This document shows, piece after piece, positions 24,976-36,481 of a stretch of DNA of 64,000 nucleotides. The notes under the pieces were generated by a model. It was not told the DNA's origin. It worked only from the letters and a program-made list of their open reading frames with translations, and ran no database searches. Made by a program: the position numbers and the translations under genes. Source of the stretch: JBBQNY01 sp038330365 (GTDB lineage: Bacteria > Pseudomonadota > Gammaproteobacteria > Xanthomonadales > Ahniellaceae). The stretch lies in NCBI GenBank assembly GCA_038330365.1, contig JBBQNY010000002.1:3497-67496 (forward strand), written 5' to 3'. How positions within the stretch are numbered: position 1 is the stretch's first letter; the number at the start of each line of letters is the position of its first letter.

Positions 24976-26046
24976 TCAGGTGCGAGCCGACAACCACTGG
25001 TGGATCGCGCTCGGCACTTCGCGCTGGGCACGGCCGGAGACGTAGAGACCGATGTGCCCGCCCTTGAAGGCGATCTCGGAATAGTCGTCGCTCCCGACCA
25101 CGTCGCGCATGGGCCGGGACGCACTCGGCGGCACGAGATGATCCTGCAACGCGAAGATGTTGAGCACGGGCATGGTGATATTGCCCGGATCCACGCGCTT
25201 GTCGCCGACCATGGTGCCGCCCTTCATCATGCGGTTTTCCTGGTAGAAATCCTTGTTGAACTGGCGGAACGCTTCTCCAGCCTGGTCCGGCGAATCGAAG
25301 ATCCATTTTTCCATGCGCAGGAAGTTCTCGACTTCGACCGGATCGTCGAGGATATCGACGAGACCGACGTACTTCTGCAAGTGCAACCGGAATGGCTTGA
25401 GCGAGAGGTAGGACGAATTCATCAGGTCCCCCGGAATATTGCCCAGGGTATCGACCGCGAGATCGACATCCACCCCCTGCGTCCAGTTCGAAAGCATGTT
25501 GTCTGGCGTATGGAAGTCGACGGGCGTGACCATCGTGATGAGGTTCTGCACGCGCTCGGGATAGATCGATGCGAAACACATCGAGAACACCCCGCCCTGG
25601 CAGATTCCCAGCAGGTTGATCGCATCGATATCGTGCGCGCGGCAGACCGCGTCGATGCAGCGGCGCATGTAGCGATTGATGTAGTCGTCCATGGACACGA
25701 AGCGATCGGCAGCGTCGGGATAGCCCCAGTCGATCAGATACACGTCCTCACCCTGCTCCAGCAGGTTGCGCACGATCGAACGGTCCTGCTGCAGATCGAT
25801 CATGTAGGGCCGGTTGACCAGCGCATAGGTAATGACGATCGGAACCTCCGCTGTCGGCGGCTTGGAGCCACGGAAACGGTAGAGCACGACCTTGTCGATG
25901 CGGAAGATCTCTTCCTTTTCAGTCGCGCCGTAACTGACCCGGCTGGAATCGATCTGTTTCAGGACTGTGCTGGCGGCGGCCAGCTTGCGCCCAAGCGTCT
26001 GCGCCTCGTTGAGCACGGTTTCGGGGGAGATGCGGATCGCGCCCAT
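24976..26046 (-). CDS. phaC: Class III poly(3-hydroxyalkanoate) synthase subunit PhaC
   Basis: This 356-aa protein polymerises (R)-3-hydroxyacyl-CoA into PHA on granules. The lipase-like box GICQGG has the catalytic Cys149; Asp302 (in LQDHLVPP) and His331 (in KGGHIGLY) complete the triad at the same positions as the Allochromatium vinosum class III enzyme. The length is class III (class I enzymes are near 590 aa). It starts 3 bases after the phaE stop, so the two subunits are co-translated. Confidence 0.95.
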   Translation of the reverse strand: MGAIRISPETVLNEAQTLGRKLAAASTVLKQIDSSRVSYGATEKEEIFRIDKVVLYRFRGSKPPTAEVPIVITYALVNRPYMIDLQQDRSIVRNLLEQGEDVYLIDWGYPDAADRFVSMDDYINRYMRRCIDAVCRAHDIDAINLLGICQGGVFSMCFASIYPERVQNLITMVTPVDFHTPDNMLSNWTQGVDVDLAVDTLGNIPGDLMNSSYLSLKPFRLHLQKYVGLVDILDDPVEVENFLRMEKWIFDSPDQAGEAFRQFNKDFYQENRMMKGGTMVGDKRVDPGNITMPVLNIFALQDHLVPPSASRPMRDVVGSDDYSEIAFKGGHIGLYVSGRAQREVPSAIHQWLSART

Positions 26047-26049
26047 GGT

Positions 26050-27222
26050 CTATTTCCTCTTCCGGCTGGATTTGCGTGTTGCGGCCAGACGCTCATCGAA
26101 TCCTCCAGCCGCCTTGGCCGCGCGCTTGCGCTTCCTGGCGGGCGGGGATTTCTTCGCAGCCACCTTGGCGGCGGCTTCGACTTTCACAGCGGGCTTGGCC
26201 GCAGCGTCCGAGCGTGCACTGCGGGCCGCTTTCCGGCCCGGTTTGCGCGGCTTGGAGGCCGCTGCCCTGGTGGCGGGTTTGCGCTTGGCTGCGACCGGCT
26301 TGCGGGCAGGTTCGGCAGCTGGCGCGCGCGCGGCGGCAAGCGCCTCCTCGGCATCGCCGAGGCGACGCCGCAGGTCGTGCAACTGGCGCAGCACGCTGTC
26401 CATCTCGGTGCGGCCCGGCATACCCACTTCCGCGGTCGCGCGCTCCACACTCTGCTGCACGAGCTGGCGCATCCGCATCTGCGCGTTCGCAAGCGCGCCG
26501 TAGGCACGCCGGAAACCCACTGACAGTGCGATCTCGGCGTAGCCTTCTTCCGCCGCGTCGATCCACAGATCGTAGAGCGCGCGCATGGACGTGATCTCGC
26601 GGCCGGGCTCGGACCTCTCGGCCAGCTTGAGTTCGAAAATCTCGACTCCGCGCTTGAGGGCTTTCCAGATCTCTGCCTGATAGAGCGCGACGGGTTCCTG
26701 CAGCCCGAGCATCGCTTCGGCCATCTGCTGCTGCCGCTCGACGACTTCGCGGTGCTGACCAAACGCCGGCATTCTCAGACCCGCTGTCATCTGCTCACGC
26801 ATGGGATCGGCGAGACCCTGCACGCCGCGGAGCATCTCCTCGACGCCCGGAACGCCCTGCCCCACCGAGCCACGAAACGCCGTAAACAGCGGATTCTGGC
26901 GCACGTCGAAGGCGCGGAACGCGCCGTGCATCAATCCTGCGGGATCGAATCGACCGCCTGCATCGCCGGAGAGCTGACGGGCTGCGTTCTGCATGAAGTC
27001 CACGTACTGGCGCACGCCGTCCATGCCGCGTTCGAGCAGCTCGGACGGCGCCCCGCCCGTCGTGCTCGCCTGATCCAGCAGACGCTGCCACTGGTCCATG
27101 GCCGGGTTGCCTGCCGTGCCCACGTTGGCCTGGCGGGCGCCTTGTTGCCAGGCGTTCCAGAACTGCTCGCCAATCGCGCTCCAGTCGCTCATCCAGTTCT
27201 GATCCTGGGACTGCGTTGCCAT
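26050..27222 (-). CDS. phaE: Class III PHA synthase subunit PhaE with lysine/alanine-rich tail
   Basis: This 390-aa protein is the non-catalytic partner needed for PhaC activity. Residues 1-270 show the PhaE pattern (DQNWMSDWSAIGEQFWNAW, GLQEPVALYQAEIWKALKRG, YDLWIDAAEEGYAE). A coiled-coil segment at about 275-298 precedes a 90-residue tail (300-390) rich in Lys, Ala, Arg and Pro (KKSPPARKRKRAAKAAGG, ending RKSSRKRK). Such histone H1-like tails bind DNA in PhaF/PhaM-type granule proteins. The ATG at 27222 is used; the codon 15 bases upstream is TTG. The promoter carries a PhaR-like operator. Confidence 0.92.
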   Translation of the reverse strand: MATQSQDQNWMSDWSAIGEQFWNAWQQGARQANVGTAGNPAMDQWQRLLDQASTTGGAPSELLERGMDGVRQYVDFMQNAARQLSGDAGGRFDPAGLMHGAFRAFDVRQNPLFTAFRGSVGQGVPGVEEMLRGVQGLADPMREQMTAGLRMPAFGQHREVVERQQQMAEAMLGLQEPVALYQAEIWKALKRGVEIFELKLAERSEPGREITSMRALYDLWIDAAEEGYAEIALSVGFRRAYGALANAQMRMRQLVQQSVERATAEVGMPGRTEMDSVLRQLHDLRRRLGDAEEALAAARAPAAEPARKPVAAKRKPATRAAASKPRKPGRKAARSARSDAAAKPAVKVEAAAKVAAKKSPPARKRKRAAKAAGGFDERLAATRKSSRKRK

Positions 27223-27250
27223 GGCTCTGCGCTCCAAAAATTCACCGTGT

Positions 27251-27280
27251 ATGGTAACAACGCGACATGCTGCAGTGCAA
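27251..27280 (-). promoter_or_regulatory. Sigma-70 promoter of phaEC
   Basis: Minus strand TTGCAC (27275-27280), 18 bases, TACCAT (27251-27256). Initiation near 27244 leaves about 22 bases of leader with GGAG. The -35 lies inside the candidate PhaR operator. Confidence 0.65.
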
Positions 27281-27282
27281 CA
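27268..27282. promoter_or_regulatory. Candidate PhaR operator at phaE
   Basis: TGCTGCAGTGCAACA on the plus strand; it covers the -35 of the phaEC promoter. It matches the palindrome upstream of phaB copy 2 at 12 of 15 positions (common form TGCTGC-N2-Y-GCARCA). Binding here would block polymerase. Confidence 0.6.
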
Positions 27283-27312
27283 TTACTCGTGCAGGGGACC
27301 CGGCAACGCGCC

Positions 27313-27933
27313 TCAGGGCTTGGGAATGTGCAGGGTCTTGCTGATCATCAACGATCCCGAAAGCGCGAACCATCCGACCAGCGGATGCAACTGCCAGGGC
27401 CCGAGCTTCCACACGCCCCACCAGAGCTCACTGCCGATGTTTCCGGTCCACGCGGCGATAGCCATACCCAGCACCAGCACCAGGCTGGTGGGGATGGGCG
27501 TGCCCTCGAAATACGCGACCTTGTCGTCGGCGCCGGCCATCGAGGACGCGGTGACGTTGTAGCGCGCGAGCCGGCTCACACCGCAGCCAACGAACCAGGA
27601 CAGCACCAGCCAGTCCCACCCGCCCTGCATGCCACAGGCGTAGGCCAGCGCGGCCGGTGCCAGTCCGAAAGAGATGACGTCCGCCAGTGAATCGAGTTCG
27701 CGACCAAGGATCGACTGCTGCTGGCGCCAGCGCGCGACCCGTCCGTCGAGAGCGTCGAGCACGAAAGCGACAGGGATCAGCGCCATGCCGATCAACAGGT
27801 CCGTGACCCGCCCATCCTGCAGGAAGCGCATGGAGGCGAATACAGCGCCAGTGCCACAAAAGGCGTTACCCAGAGTCAGCCAGTCGGCAAGATGGAACTC
27901 GCGGATCATGGAGAAATGGCGGCGCTCGGACAT
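27313..27933 (-). CDS. pssA: CDP-diacylglycerol--serine O-phosphatidyltransferase
   Basis: This 206-aa integral membrane enzyme makes phosphatidylserine, the precursor of phosphatidylethanolamine. The CDP-alcohol phosphotransferase signature is complete: DG-x2-AR-x8-G-x3-D-x3-D (DGRVARW...GRELDSLAD). About six hydrophobic segments follow or flank it. The type matches the integral-membrane (Bacillus/Ralstonia) PS synthases and not the E. coli phospholipase-D-like one. ATG 27933 has GGAAG upstream. The next genes are phaEC, 90 bases downstream with their own promoter. Confidence 0.88.
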   Translation of the reverse strand: MSERRHFSMIREFHLADWLTLGNAFCGTGAVFASMRFLQDGRVTDLLIGMALIPVAFVLDALDGRVARWRQQQSILGRELDSLADVISFGLAPAALAYACGMQGGWDWLVLSWFVGCGVSRLARYNVTASSMAGADDKVAYFEGTPIPTSLVLVLGMAIAAWTGNIGSELWWGVWKLGPWQLHPLVGWFALSGSLMISKTLHIPKP

Positions 27934-28049
27934 GGTCTTCCCATTCAATGGCGATAGCGCATCGTGGCGCGGAAGGATGCGCGCGTACAAGCATTCGAAG
28001 GCCTTGCCAGGACATTCCGAAGCCGCTCCCGGAGACAACACCGGACCCT

Positions 28050-28082
28050 GAAAACAGGAAAGCGGACCTGAGTCCGCTTTCC
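28050..28082 (-). terminator. Intrinsic terminator after pnp
   Basis: A perfect 11-bp stem (GGAAAGCGGAC / GTCCGCTTTCC, 4-base loop) followed on the minus strand by TGTTTT. It ends the rimP-to-pnp transcript 28 bases after the pnp stop and separates it from pssA. Confidence 0.88.
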
Positions 28083-28109
28083 TTCAACACTTTGAGTCGA
28101 AACAGAAAC

Positions 28110-30236
28110 TCAGCTGGCGGCTTCGGCCGGTGCCGGTGCCGCCGCGGCATCGTCTTCCAGTGCCTTCATCGACAGGCGGATGCGACCCTGCTTGTCGACT
28201 TCCAGCACCTTGACGCGAACGATGTCGCCTTCCTTGAGCTTGTCGGAGACCTTCTCGACGCGATCGTTGGAGATCTGCGAGACGTGCACCAGTCCGTCCT
28301 TGCCGGGCGAGATGGTGACGAACGCGCCGAAGTCCATGATCTTCGCGACCTTGCCCTCGTAGACACGACCCGGCTCGACGTCCGAGGTGATCTGCTCGAT
28401 GCGGTCCTTGGCAGCCTTGCCGGCGGCGGCGTCGACGGAAGCGATGGTGATGGTGCCGTCGTCCTGGATGTCGATCTGGGTGCCGGTTTCCTTGGTGATC
28501 GCCTGGATCACCGAGCCACCCTTGCCGATCACTTCGCGGATCTTGTCGGGATGGATCTTGATGGTGATGAGGCGCGGCGCGAAATCGGAAAGCTCGGCGC
28601 GCGGCGCGTTCAGCGCGTTCGCCATCTCACCGAGGATATGCAGTCGTCCCTGCTTGGCCTGGGCCAGCGCCACCTTCATGATCTCTTCGGTGATGCCCTG
28701 GATCTTGATGTCCATCTGCAGTGCGGAGATGCCGTTCTCGGTACCCGCAACCTTGAAGTCCATGTCGCCGAGATGATCCTCGTCACCGAGGATGTCGGAC
28801 AGCACCACGAAATCATTGGCTTCCTTGACCAGGCCCATGGCGATGCCGGCGACGGGCGCCTTGATCGGCACGCCCGCGTCCATCAGCGCCAGCGAAGAGC
28901 CGCAGACGGAGGCCATCGACGAGGAACCGTTCGATTCGGTGATCTCCGACACGACACGAATCGTGTACGGGAAGGATTCCATGGTCGGCATGACGGCTAG
29001 CACGCCGCGCTTGGCGAGGCGACCGTGGCCGATCTCGCGACGCTTCGGACCCATCATGCGGCCCGCTTCGCCGACCGAATAAGGAGGGAAGTTGTAGTGG
29101 AACAGGAAGTGTTCCTTGTACTCGCCGGACACCGCATCGATGATCTGGCCATCGCGGGCCGTACCCAAAGTGACGGCGACGATGGCCTGCGTCTCGCCGC
29201 GCGTGAACAGCGAGGAGCCGTGCACGCGGGGCAGGATGCCGACCCTGGACGAGATTGGACGCACGGTGTCGAGTGCGCGCCCGTCGATGCGGATCTTGCT
29301 GGCCAGTACCGAATCGCGCATGGTCTGGTATTCAAGCTCGCCGAATTCCTTCGACAGCTGCGCGGCTGTCCATGCCTGGCTTTCGCACTGCGGTGCCAGT
29401 GAGGCGAGCACGTCTTTCTTGAGCGCCGAGATGGCGTCCTTGCGCTCAAGCTTGTCGCGTACCGCGAAGGCCTGCGTCAGTCGGCCACCGATAGCGGTCT
29501 TGAGCGCTTCCACCATGCCTTCCTTTGGCGGCGGAGCGGACCAGGTCCACTTCGGTTTGCCGGCTTCGGCGACCATGGCGTTGATCGCCTCGATCGCGAC
29601 CTGCATCTGCTGGTGACCGAACATCACCGCGCCGAGCATCACGTCCTCGGACAGCTCCATGGCTTCGGATTCGACCATCAGGACCGCATTCGCAGTACCG
29701 GCGACGACGAGTTCAAGCTTCGAATCAACGAGTTCGGACTTGGAGGGATTGAGCAGGTACTGGCCGTCCTTGTAGCCCACCTTGGCGGCGCCGATGGGGC
29801 CGTCGAAGGGCGCGCCCGACAGCGAAACCGCTGCCGATGCACCCAGCAGCGCGAGAATGTCGCCGTCGACTTCCGGATTCATCGACATGACCGTCGCAAC
29901 TATCTGAACCTCGTTGCGGAAGCCATCGGGAAACAGCGGGCGGATCGGCCGATCAATCAGACGCGAGATCAGCGTTTCCTTCTCGGTCTGGCGACCTTCA
30001 CGCTTGAAGAAGCCACCGGGAATGCGACCACCGGCGTAGAACTTTTCCTGGTAGTCGACCGTCAACGGGAAGAAATCCTGGCCTTCGCGGGCGGACCTGC
30101 TGGCGACGGCGCTGACCAGCAGCACCGTACCTTCGCACGACACCATGACCGCACCTCCGGCCTGGCGCGCGATCTCGCCGGTTTCGAGCGTGACTTTGTG
30201 ATTTCCGAACTGGAACGTCTTGCTGACTTTCGCCAC
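28110..30236 (-). CDS. pnp: Polyribonucleotide nucleotidyltransferase (PNPase)
   Basis: This 708-aa enzyme degrades RNA 3' to 5' by phosphorolysis and takes part in the degradosome. It has two RNase PH domains (VDYQEKFYAGGRIPGGFFKREGR; GETQAIVAVTLGTARDGQ, LMDAGVPIKAPVAGIAMGL), a KH domain (IREVIGKGGSVIQAI) and a C-terminal S1 domain (GRVYEGKVAKIMDFGAFVTISPGKDGLVHVSQI). The start is GTG at 30236 with GGAGAA 7 bases upstream. It follows rpsO by 24 bases, the classical rpsO-pnp pair. Confidence 0.96.
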   Translation of the reverse strand: MAKVSKTFQFGNHKVTLETGEIARQAGGAVMVSCEGTVLLVSAVASRSAREGQDFFPLTVDYQEKFYAGGRIPGGFFKREGRQTEKETLISRLIDRPIRPLFPDGFRNEVQIVATVMSMNPEVDGDILALLGASAAVSLSGAPFDGPIGAAKVGYKDGQYLLNPSKSELVDSKLELVVAGTANAVLMVESEAMELSEDVMLGAVMFGHQQMQVAIEAINAMVAEAGKPKWTWSAPPPKEGMVEALKTAIGGRLTQAFAVRDKLERKDAISALKKDVLASLAPQCESQAWTAAQLSKEFGELEYQTMRDSVLASKIRIDGRALDTVRPISSRVGILPRVHGSSLFTRGETQAIVAVTLGTARDGQIIDAVSGEYKEHFLFHYNFPPYSVGEAGRMMGPKRREIGHGRLAKRGVLAVMPTMESFPYTIRVVSEITESNGSSSMASVCGSSLALMDAGVPIKAPVAGIAMGLVKEANDFVVLSDILGDEDHLGDMDFKVAGTENGISALQMDIKIQGITEEIMKVALAQAKQGRLHILGEMANALNAPRAELSDFAPRLITIKIHPDKIREVIGKGGSVIQAITKETGTQIDIQDDGTITIASVDAAAGKAAKDRIEQITSDVEPGRVYEGKVAKIMDFGAFVTISPGKDGLVHVSQISNDRVEKVSDKLKEGDIVRVKVLEVDKQGRIRLSMKALEDDAAAAPAPAEAAS

Positions 30237-30260
30237 GGGCGATTCTCCGTTGATTGCGGG

Positions 30261-30530
30261 TTAGCGGCGAATGCCGAGACGGCCGATCAACGTCTTGTAA
30301 CGCTCGACGTCCTTCGACTTGAGATAATTCAGCAGCCGACGGCGCTGATTGACCATCTTCAGCAGTCCGCGGCGCGAGTGATGGTCCTTGGCATGAGTGC
30401 CGAAGTGCCCCATCAGGTGGGTGATACGTGCAGAGAGAAGCGCGACCTGCACCTCGGGCGAGCCGGTATCGCTGGCTCCGCGCTTGTAATCGGTGATGAT
30501 CTGGCTGGTTTGTTCGGTGGAAAGGGACAT
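30261..30530 (-). CDS. rpsO: 30S ribosomal protein S15
   Basis: This 89-aa protein binds the central domain of 16S rRNA early in 30S assembly. MSLSTEQTSQIITDYKRGASDTGSPEVQVALLSARI and HFGTHAKDHHSRRGLLKMVNQRRRLLNYLK are diagnostic. It has its own promoter about 100 bases upstream. In E. coli S15 represses its own mRNA through a leader pseudoknot; a similar fold in this leader was not established. Confidence 0.97.
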   Translation of the reverse strand: MSLSTEQTSQIITDYKRGASDTGSPEVQVALLSARITHLMGHFGTHAKDHHSRRGLLKMVNQRRRLLNYLKSKDVERYKTLIGRLGIRR

Positions 30531-30623
30531 GCGAGAGAAACTCCGGAACAGATGACCGGGCCCGCGCGCGCCGATCGCGTCGCAGCCGCCAGATCAGAAT
30601 TGGTCTGCTTGAAAAAGCCCGGC

Positions 30624-30653
30624 ATTGTAGTCCGGTTCACCCCGGAGCTTCAA
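30624..30653 (-). promoter_or_regulatory. Sigma-70 promoter of rpsO-pnp
   Basis: Minus strand TTGAAG (30648-30653), 18 bases, TACAAT (30624-30629). Initiation near 30617 gives a leader of about 87 bases, long enough for autoregulatory structure. Confidence 0.7.
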
Positions 30654-30770
30654 GGATCAGCCGCTCACCCGAACCACGGAGGGCGCCCGTCGAGTCTTTG
30701 ATTCACCCTGGCGGGCTTGTCTGCGGCGGCAAAGCCAGGTTAATGAATATCTGGGCACACGAGTTGAAAA

Positions 30771-31727
30771 TCAGTCCGGTTCCGCCGCCGCTCCGGGCAA
30801 TGAATGCCCCGAATCCGAACCCGCAGCGGCGATGTCCGCCAGCACGCGCCGCGCGCGCAGTGTCCCGCGCTCGTCTACCACGGCCAGTCCGACTATTTCT
30901 CCCCTTTCATCCGCCACCACGACCGGATCCGCGTGCCTGAGTGCGCCGTGGCCCCCGATTCCCTGACCCTGCCGAAAGCGGGCCGATGACGCCGCATCAA
31001 GACGAACCTGGTCGAACCGGGACAATGCGGCGGCGATCGGCAGCAAGCGGTGACGCAGGCCAATACCCTGCTCCAGGACTTCGTCGAGCGTAACCATCGC
31101 CTGACCCGCGAAGGGATCCACCCACAGTCGACGCAGACCCGCAAGGTGCGCGCCGCAACCCAGCGCGGCGCCGAGGTCGCGCGCGATGCTGCGGATATAG
31201 GTCCCACTACCGCATTCGATCTCGCATTCGATCCGGGTGCCTTCGCAATGGATGGAATCGATCGCGAATACTTCGACCTCGCGCTCGGGCACCTCGAAGG
31301 TCTCACCCCGACGCGCGCGCCGGTAGAGCGGCACGCCCTGCTGTTTCAGAGCGGAAAACATGGGAGGACGCTGGCGGATGCGGCCGACGAATCGGGACAG
31401 CTCCTGCACGGACCGTTCCCGCACCTCGTCTGAGGGAGGGCATTCGGCGAGTACCTCGCCCTCGGCGTCGTCGGTGGAGGTAACCACTCCGAGCTGGATT
31501 TCCGCCCGGTAACGCTTGCGCGCACCGAGGATAAGGCCGGCGATCTTGGTGGCTTCGCCGAAGCACAGCGGAAGCATTCCCGACGCCAGTGGGTCGAGGC
31601 TACCGGTGTGACCCGCCTTGGCAGCACCGAGAGCGAAGCGCGCACGCTGCAGGACCTGGCTGGAGGAGGATCCGAGCGGCTTGTCCAGCAACAGCACGCC
31701 GTGCACGGGCTCGCTCGTCCGTCCCAT
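30771..31727 (-). CDS. truB: tRNA pseudouridine-55 synthase
   Basis: This 318-aa enzyme makes pseudouridine 55 in the T-loop of tRNAs. The N-terminal block GVLLLDKPLGSSSSQVLQRAR and catalytic motif GHTGSLDPLASGMLPLCFGEATK (catalytic Asp in SLDPLA) are intact, as is the thumb (QRPPMFSALKQQGVPLYRRAR). The C-terminus is slightly longer than E. coli TruB with a PUA-like end. It lies 51 bases after rbfA in the same operon. Confidence 0.95.
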   Translation of the reverse strand: MGRTSEPVHGVLLLDKPLGSSSSQVLQRARFALGAAKAGHTGSLDPLASGMLPLCFGEATKIAGLILGARKRYRAEIQLGVVTSTDDAEGEVLAECPPSDEVRERSVQELSRFVGRIRQRPPMFSALKQQGVPLYRRARRGETFEVPEREVEVFAIDSIHCEGTRIECEIECGSGTYIRSIARDLGAALGCGAHLAGLRRLWVDPFAGQAMVTLDEVLEQGIGLRHRLLPIAAALSRFDQVRLDAASSARFRQGQGIGGHGALRHADPVVVADERGEIVGLAVVDERGTLRARRVLADIAAAGSDSGHSLPGAAAEPD

Positions 31728-31778
31728 TTCAGCGGCCTGCCAACAGGTTCCAGATGCCGGCGGCTGGCTTGTCCTGCG

Positions 31779-32168
31779 TCACGACTCGGAAGTGTCGTCG
31801 TCCGACGTCGGAAGTTCGGAATCGGGAGCGAGACCCTGCAGCAGGCGCTCGATACGGTCGCCGCGATCGACGGAGTCGTCGTAGAAGAAGTGCAGCTCGG
31901 GGACGGCGCGCAATTTCACGCGGCTCGCCAGTTGGCGGCGGATCTCCTTGCCAAGCCCCTTGAGCGCCTTGATGCCGGCCTCGGCCTGCGCCGGATCGAG
32001 CGTCGTGACGAAGACGTTCGCGTGCGCCAGATCCCGCGTGATCTCGACATCGGAAACCGACATCGATGGCAGTCCTTCGTCGCGCACGGCTTCGTGCACG
32101 AGCTGGCCGAGATCCTTGCGCAGCAGGGAGGCGACGCGATCGGTTCGCTTGAAGCTTTGCTGGGACAT
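31779..32168 (-). CDS. rbfA: 30S ribosome-binding factor A
   Basis: This 129-aa KH-fold protein helps mature the 16S rRNA 5' end of 30S subunits and supports cold growth. It starts MSQQSFKRTDRVASLLRKDLGQLV; the core DVEITRDLAHANVFVTTL and LRAVPELHFFYDDSVDRGDRIERLL are typical. The ATG at 32168 gives the normal length. The acidic C-terminus (SDDDTSES) is common. Operon position between infB and truB is the usual one. Confidence 0.95.
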   Translation of the reverse strand: MSQQSFKRTDRVASLLRKDLGQLVHEAVRDEGLPSMSVSDVEITRDLAHANVFVTTLDPAQAEAGIKALKGLGKEIRRQLASRVKLRAVPELHFFYDDSVDRGDRIERLLQGLAPDSELPTSDDDTSES

Positions 32169-32279
32169 GGCGTCGCTGCTCCGTTCAATGGTCGGACCCG
32201 AGTCTACGGTCACCCGCTGAACCGGGAATCGGGAACGCCGGGCCCGTCTGTACCGGACCCGGCAGGTTCGGTCACCGAA

Positions 32280-34907
<2,628 letters not shown>

Positions 34908-34966
34908 TCTGGGCGCTCCCGCGTATTCCCGCTTTGCGTGCTGCGTAATGCGATACCGGCCTGGGC

Positions 34967-36481
34967 TCAGCCCTGGGCCTGTTCGAGCTCCATGCGAGCC
35001 AGCATCGGGGCTCGCGCGGCCATGATCAATGCCGCTGCGCGCTCCTCGTCGAGCCCTTCAATGTCGCTGATTTCGTCCGTCGCCATGTCGGCCAGATCGT
35101 CCAGCGTGCGCACACCGCGCTCCGCCAGGGCGAAGGCAACGGCATCGTCCATGCCTTCCAGTTCCAGCAGTTCGGCGCTGGGCGCGTGTTCGTCGAGGTC
35201 CTCCTCGGCCGCGAGCATCTGGTTGAGCAGCGCGTCGCGCGCACGCTCCCGCAGCTCGGCGACGATGTCGGCGTCGAACTCCTCGACCGCCAGCAGCTCG
35301 GAGTCCGGTACGTAGGCGATTTCCTCGACGCTCGAGAAACCCTCCTGCACCAGGATCGATGCAATCTCGCTGTCGACCTCGAGCTTCAGCATGAACAGTT
35401 CGCGTGCAGCATCCTGTTCGGCCTCGGATTTCTGCCGCACCTGGTCCTGCGTCATCACGTTGAGATGCCAGCCCGTGAGCTTGCTCGCCAGTCGCACGTT
35501 CTGGCCACCGCGACCGATGGCCTTGGACAGCTCGGCTTCGGCAACCGCCAGATCCATGCTGTGCTTGTCCTCGTCGACGATGATCGACTGGACCTCGGCC
35601 GGCGCCATCGCATTGATAACGAACTGCGCCGGATTGTCATTCCACAGGATGATGTCGACGCGCTCGCCGTTGAGCTCGTTGGTCACGGCCTGCACGCGCG
35701 AACCGCGCATGCCGATGCAGGCGCCGATCGGATCGGTGCGATGGTCGTGCGCGCGCACTGCGATTTTGGCGCGATCCCCCGCGTCGCGGGCGCAGGCCAT
35801 GATCTCAACCAGACCCTGCCCCACCTCCGGTACCTCGATCTTGAACAGCTCCATCATCAGTTCCGGAGCGCTGCGGGAAATGAACAACTGCGGGCCGCGT
35901 GCTTCGGTGCGGATTTCCTGCAGAAAACCGCGCAACCGGTCACCCGGGCGTACCGCTTCGCGCGGAATCGCGCGCTCGCGCGGCACGAAAGCCTCGGCGT
36001 TGCCGCCAAGGTCGACATATATGTTGCCGCGCTCGACCCGCTTGACGATGCCCGTCACCAGCTCGCCAACCCGGTCCTTGTAGTCGTCCGCGACCTGCGC
36101 ACGCTCGGCCTCGCGCACGCGCTGCACAATGACCTGCTTGGCGGCCTGCGCCTGGATGCGACCGAACTCCGCGTTGGCGATCTGCTCTTCAATGTAGCCG
36201 CCGACTTCGGAGTCGTCCTTTTCATCGAGCGCGTCCATGAGTCGCAACTGCCGCTCCGGCGACTCCATCACGACTTCATCGGCCACGATTTCCCAACGGC
36301 GGAAGGTCTCGTACTCGCCGGAATTCGGATCAATGTGGACGCGGATCTCCACGTCCTGTTCGTCGTAACGCTTCTTGGCGGCCGAGGCCAGAGCCGCCTC
36401 AAGCGCGTCGATGATGACGGCCTTGGGCACTCCCTTCTCGTTCGCGACTGCATCGACCACCAGCAGCATTTCTCTGCTCAT
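34967..36481 (-). CDS. nusA: Transcription termination/antitermination factor NusA
   Basis: This 504-aa RNA polymerase partner modulates pausing, termination and antitermination. Order: N-terminal polymerase-binding domain, S1 (GIVKRVERGNIYVDLGGNAEAFVPRE), KH1 and KH2 (CIGMRGSRVQAVTNELNGERVDIILW; AIGRGGQNVRLASKLTGWHLNV) and two acidic C-terminal repeats (about 360-430 and 435-500). Its ATG shares one base with the rimP stop (TAATG). A double terminator in the operon leader may be its autoregulatory target. Confidence 0.96.
   Translation of the reverse strand: MSREMLLVVDAVANEKGVPKAVIIDALEAALASAAKKRYDEQDVEIRVHIDPNSGEYETFRRWEIVADEVVMESPERQLRLMDALDEKDDSEVGGYIEEQIANAEFGRIQAQAAKQVIVQRVREAERAQVADDYKDRVGELVTGIVKRVERGNIYVDLGGNAEAFVPRERAIPREAVRPGDRLRGFLQEIRTEARGPQLFISRSAPELMMELFKIEVPEVGQGLVEIMACARDAGDRAKIAVRAHDHRTDPIGACIGMRGSRVQAVTNELNGERVDIILWNDNPAQFVINAMAPAEVQSIIVDEDKHSMDLAVAEAELSKAIGRGGQNVRLASKLTGWHLNVMTQDQVRQKSEAEQDAARELFMLKLEVDSEIASILVQEGFSSVEEIAYVPDSELLAVEEFDADIVAELRERARDALLNQMLAAEEDLDEHAPSAELLELEGMDDAVAFALAERGVRTLDDLADMATDEISDIEGLDEERAAALIMAARAPMLARMELEQAQG

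Noticed and set aside
24646..26523. A 625-codon plus-strand open frame opposite the HERAH gene, phaC and phaE
   Set aside because: It crosses three genes on the other strand and has no recognisable domain; phaC's triad and the phaE pattern are unambiguous.
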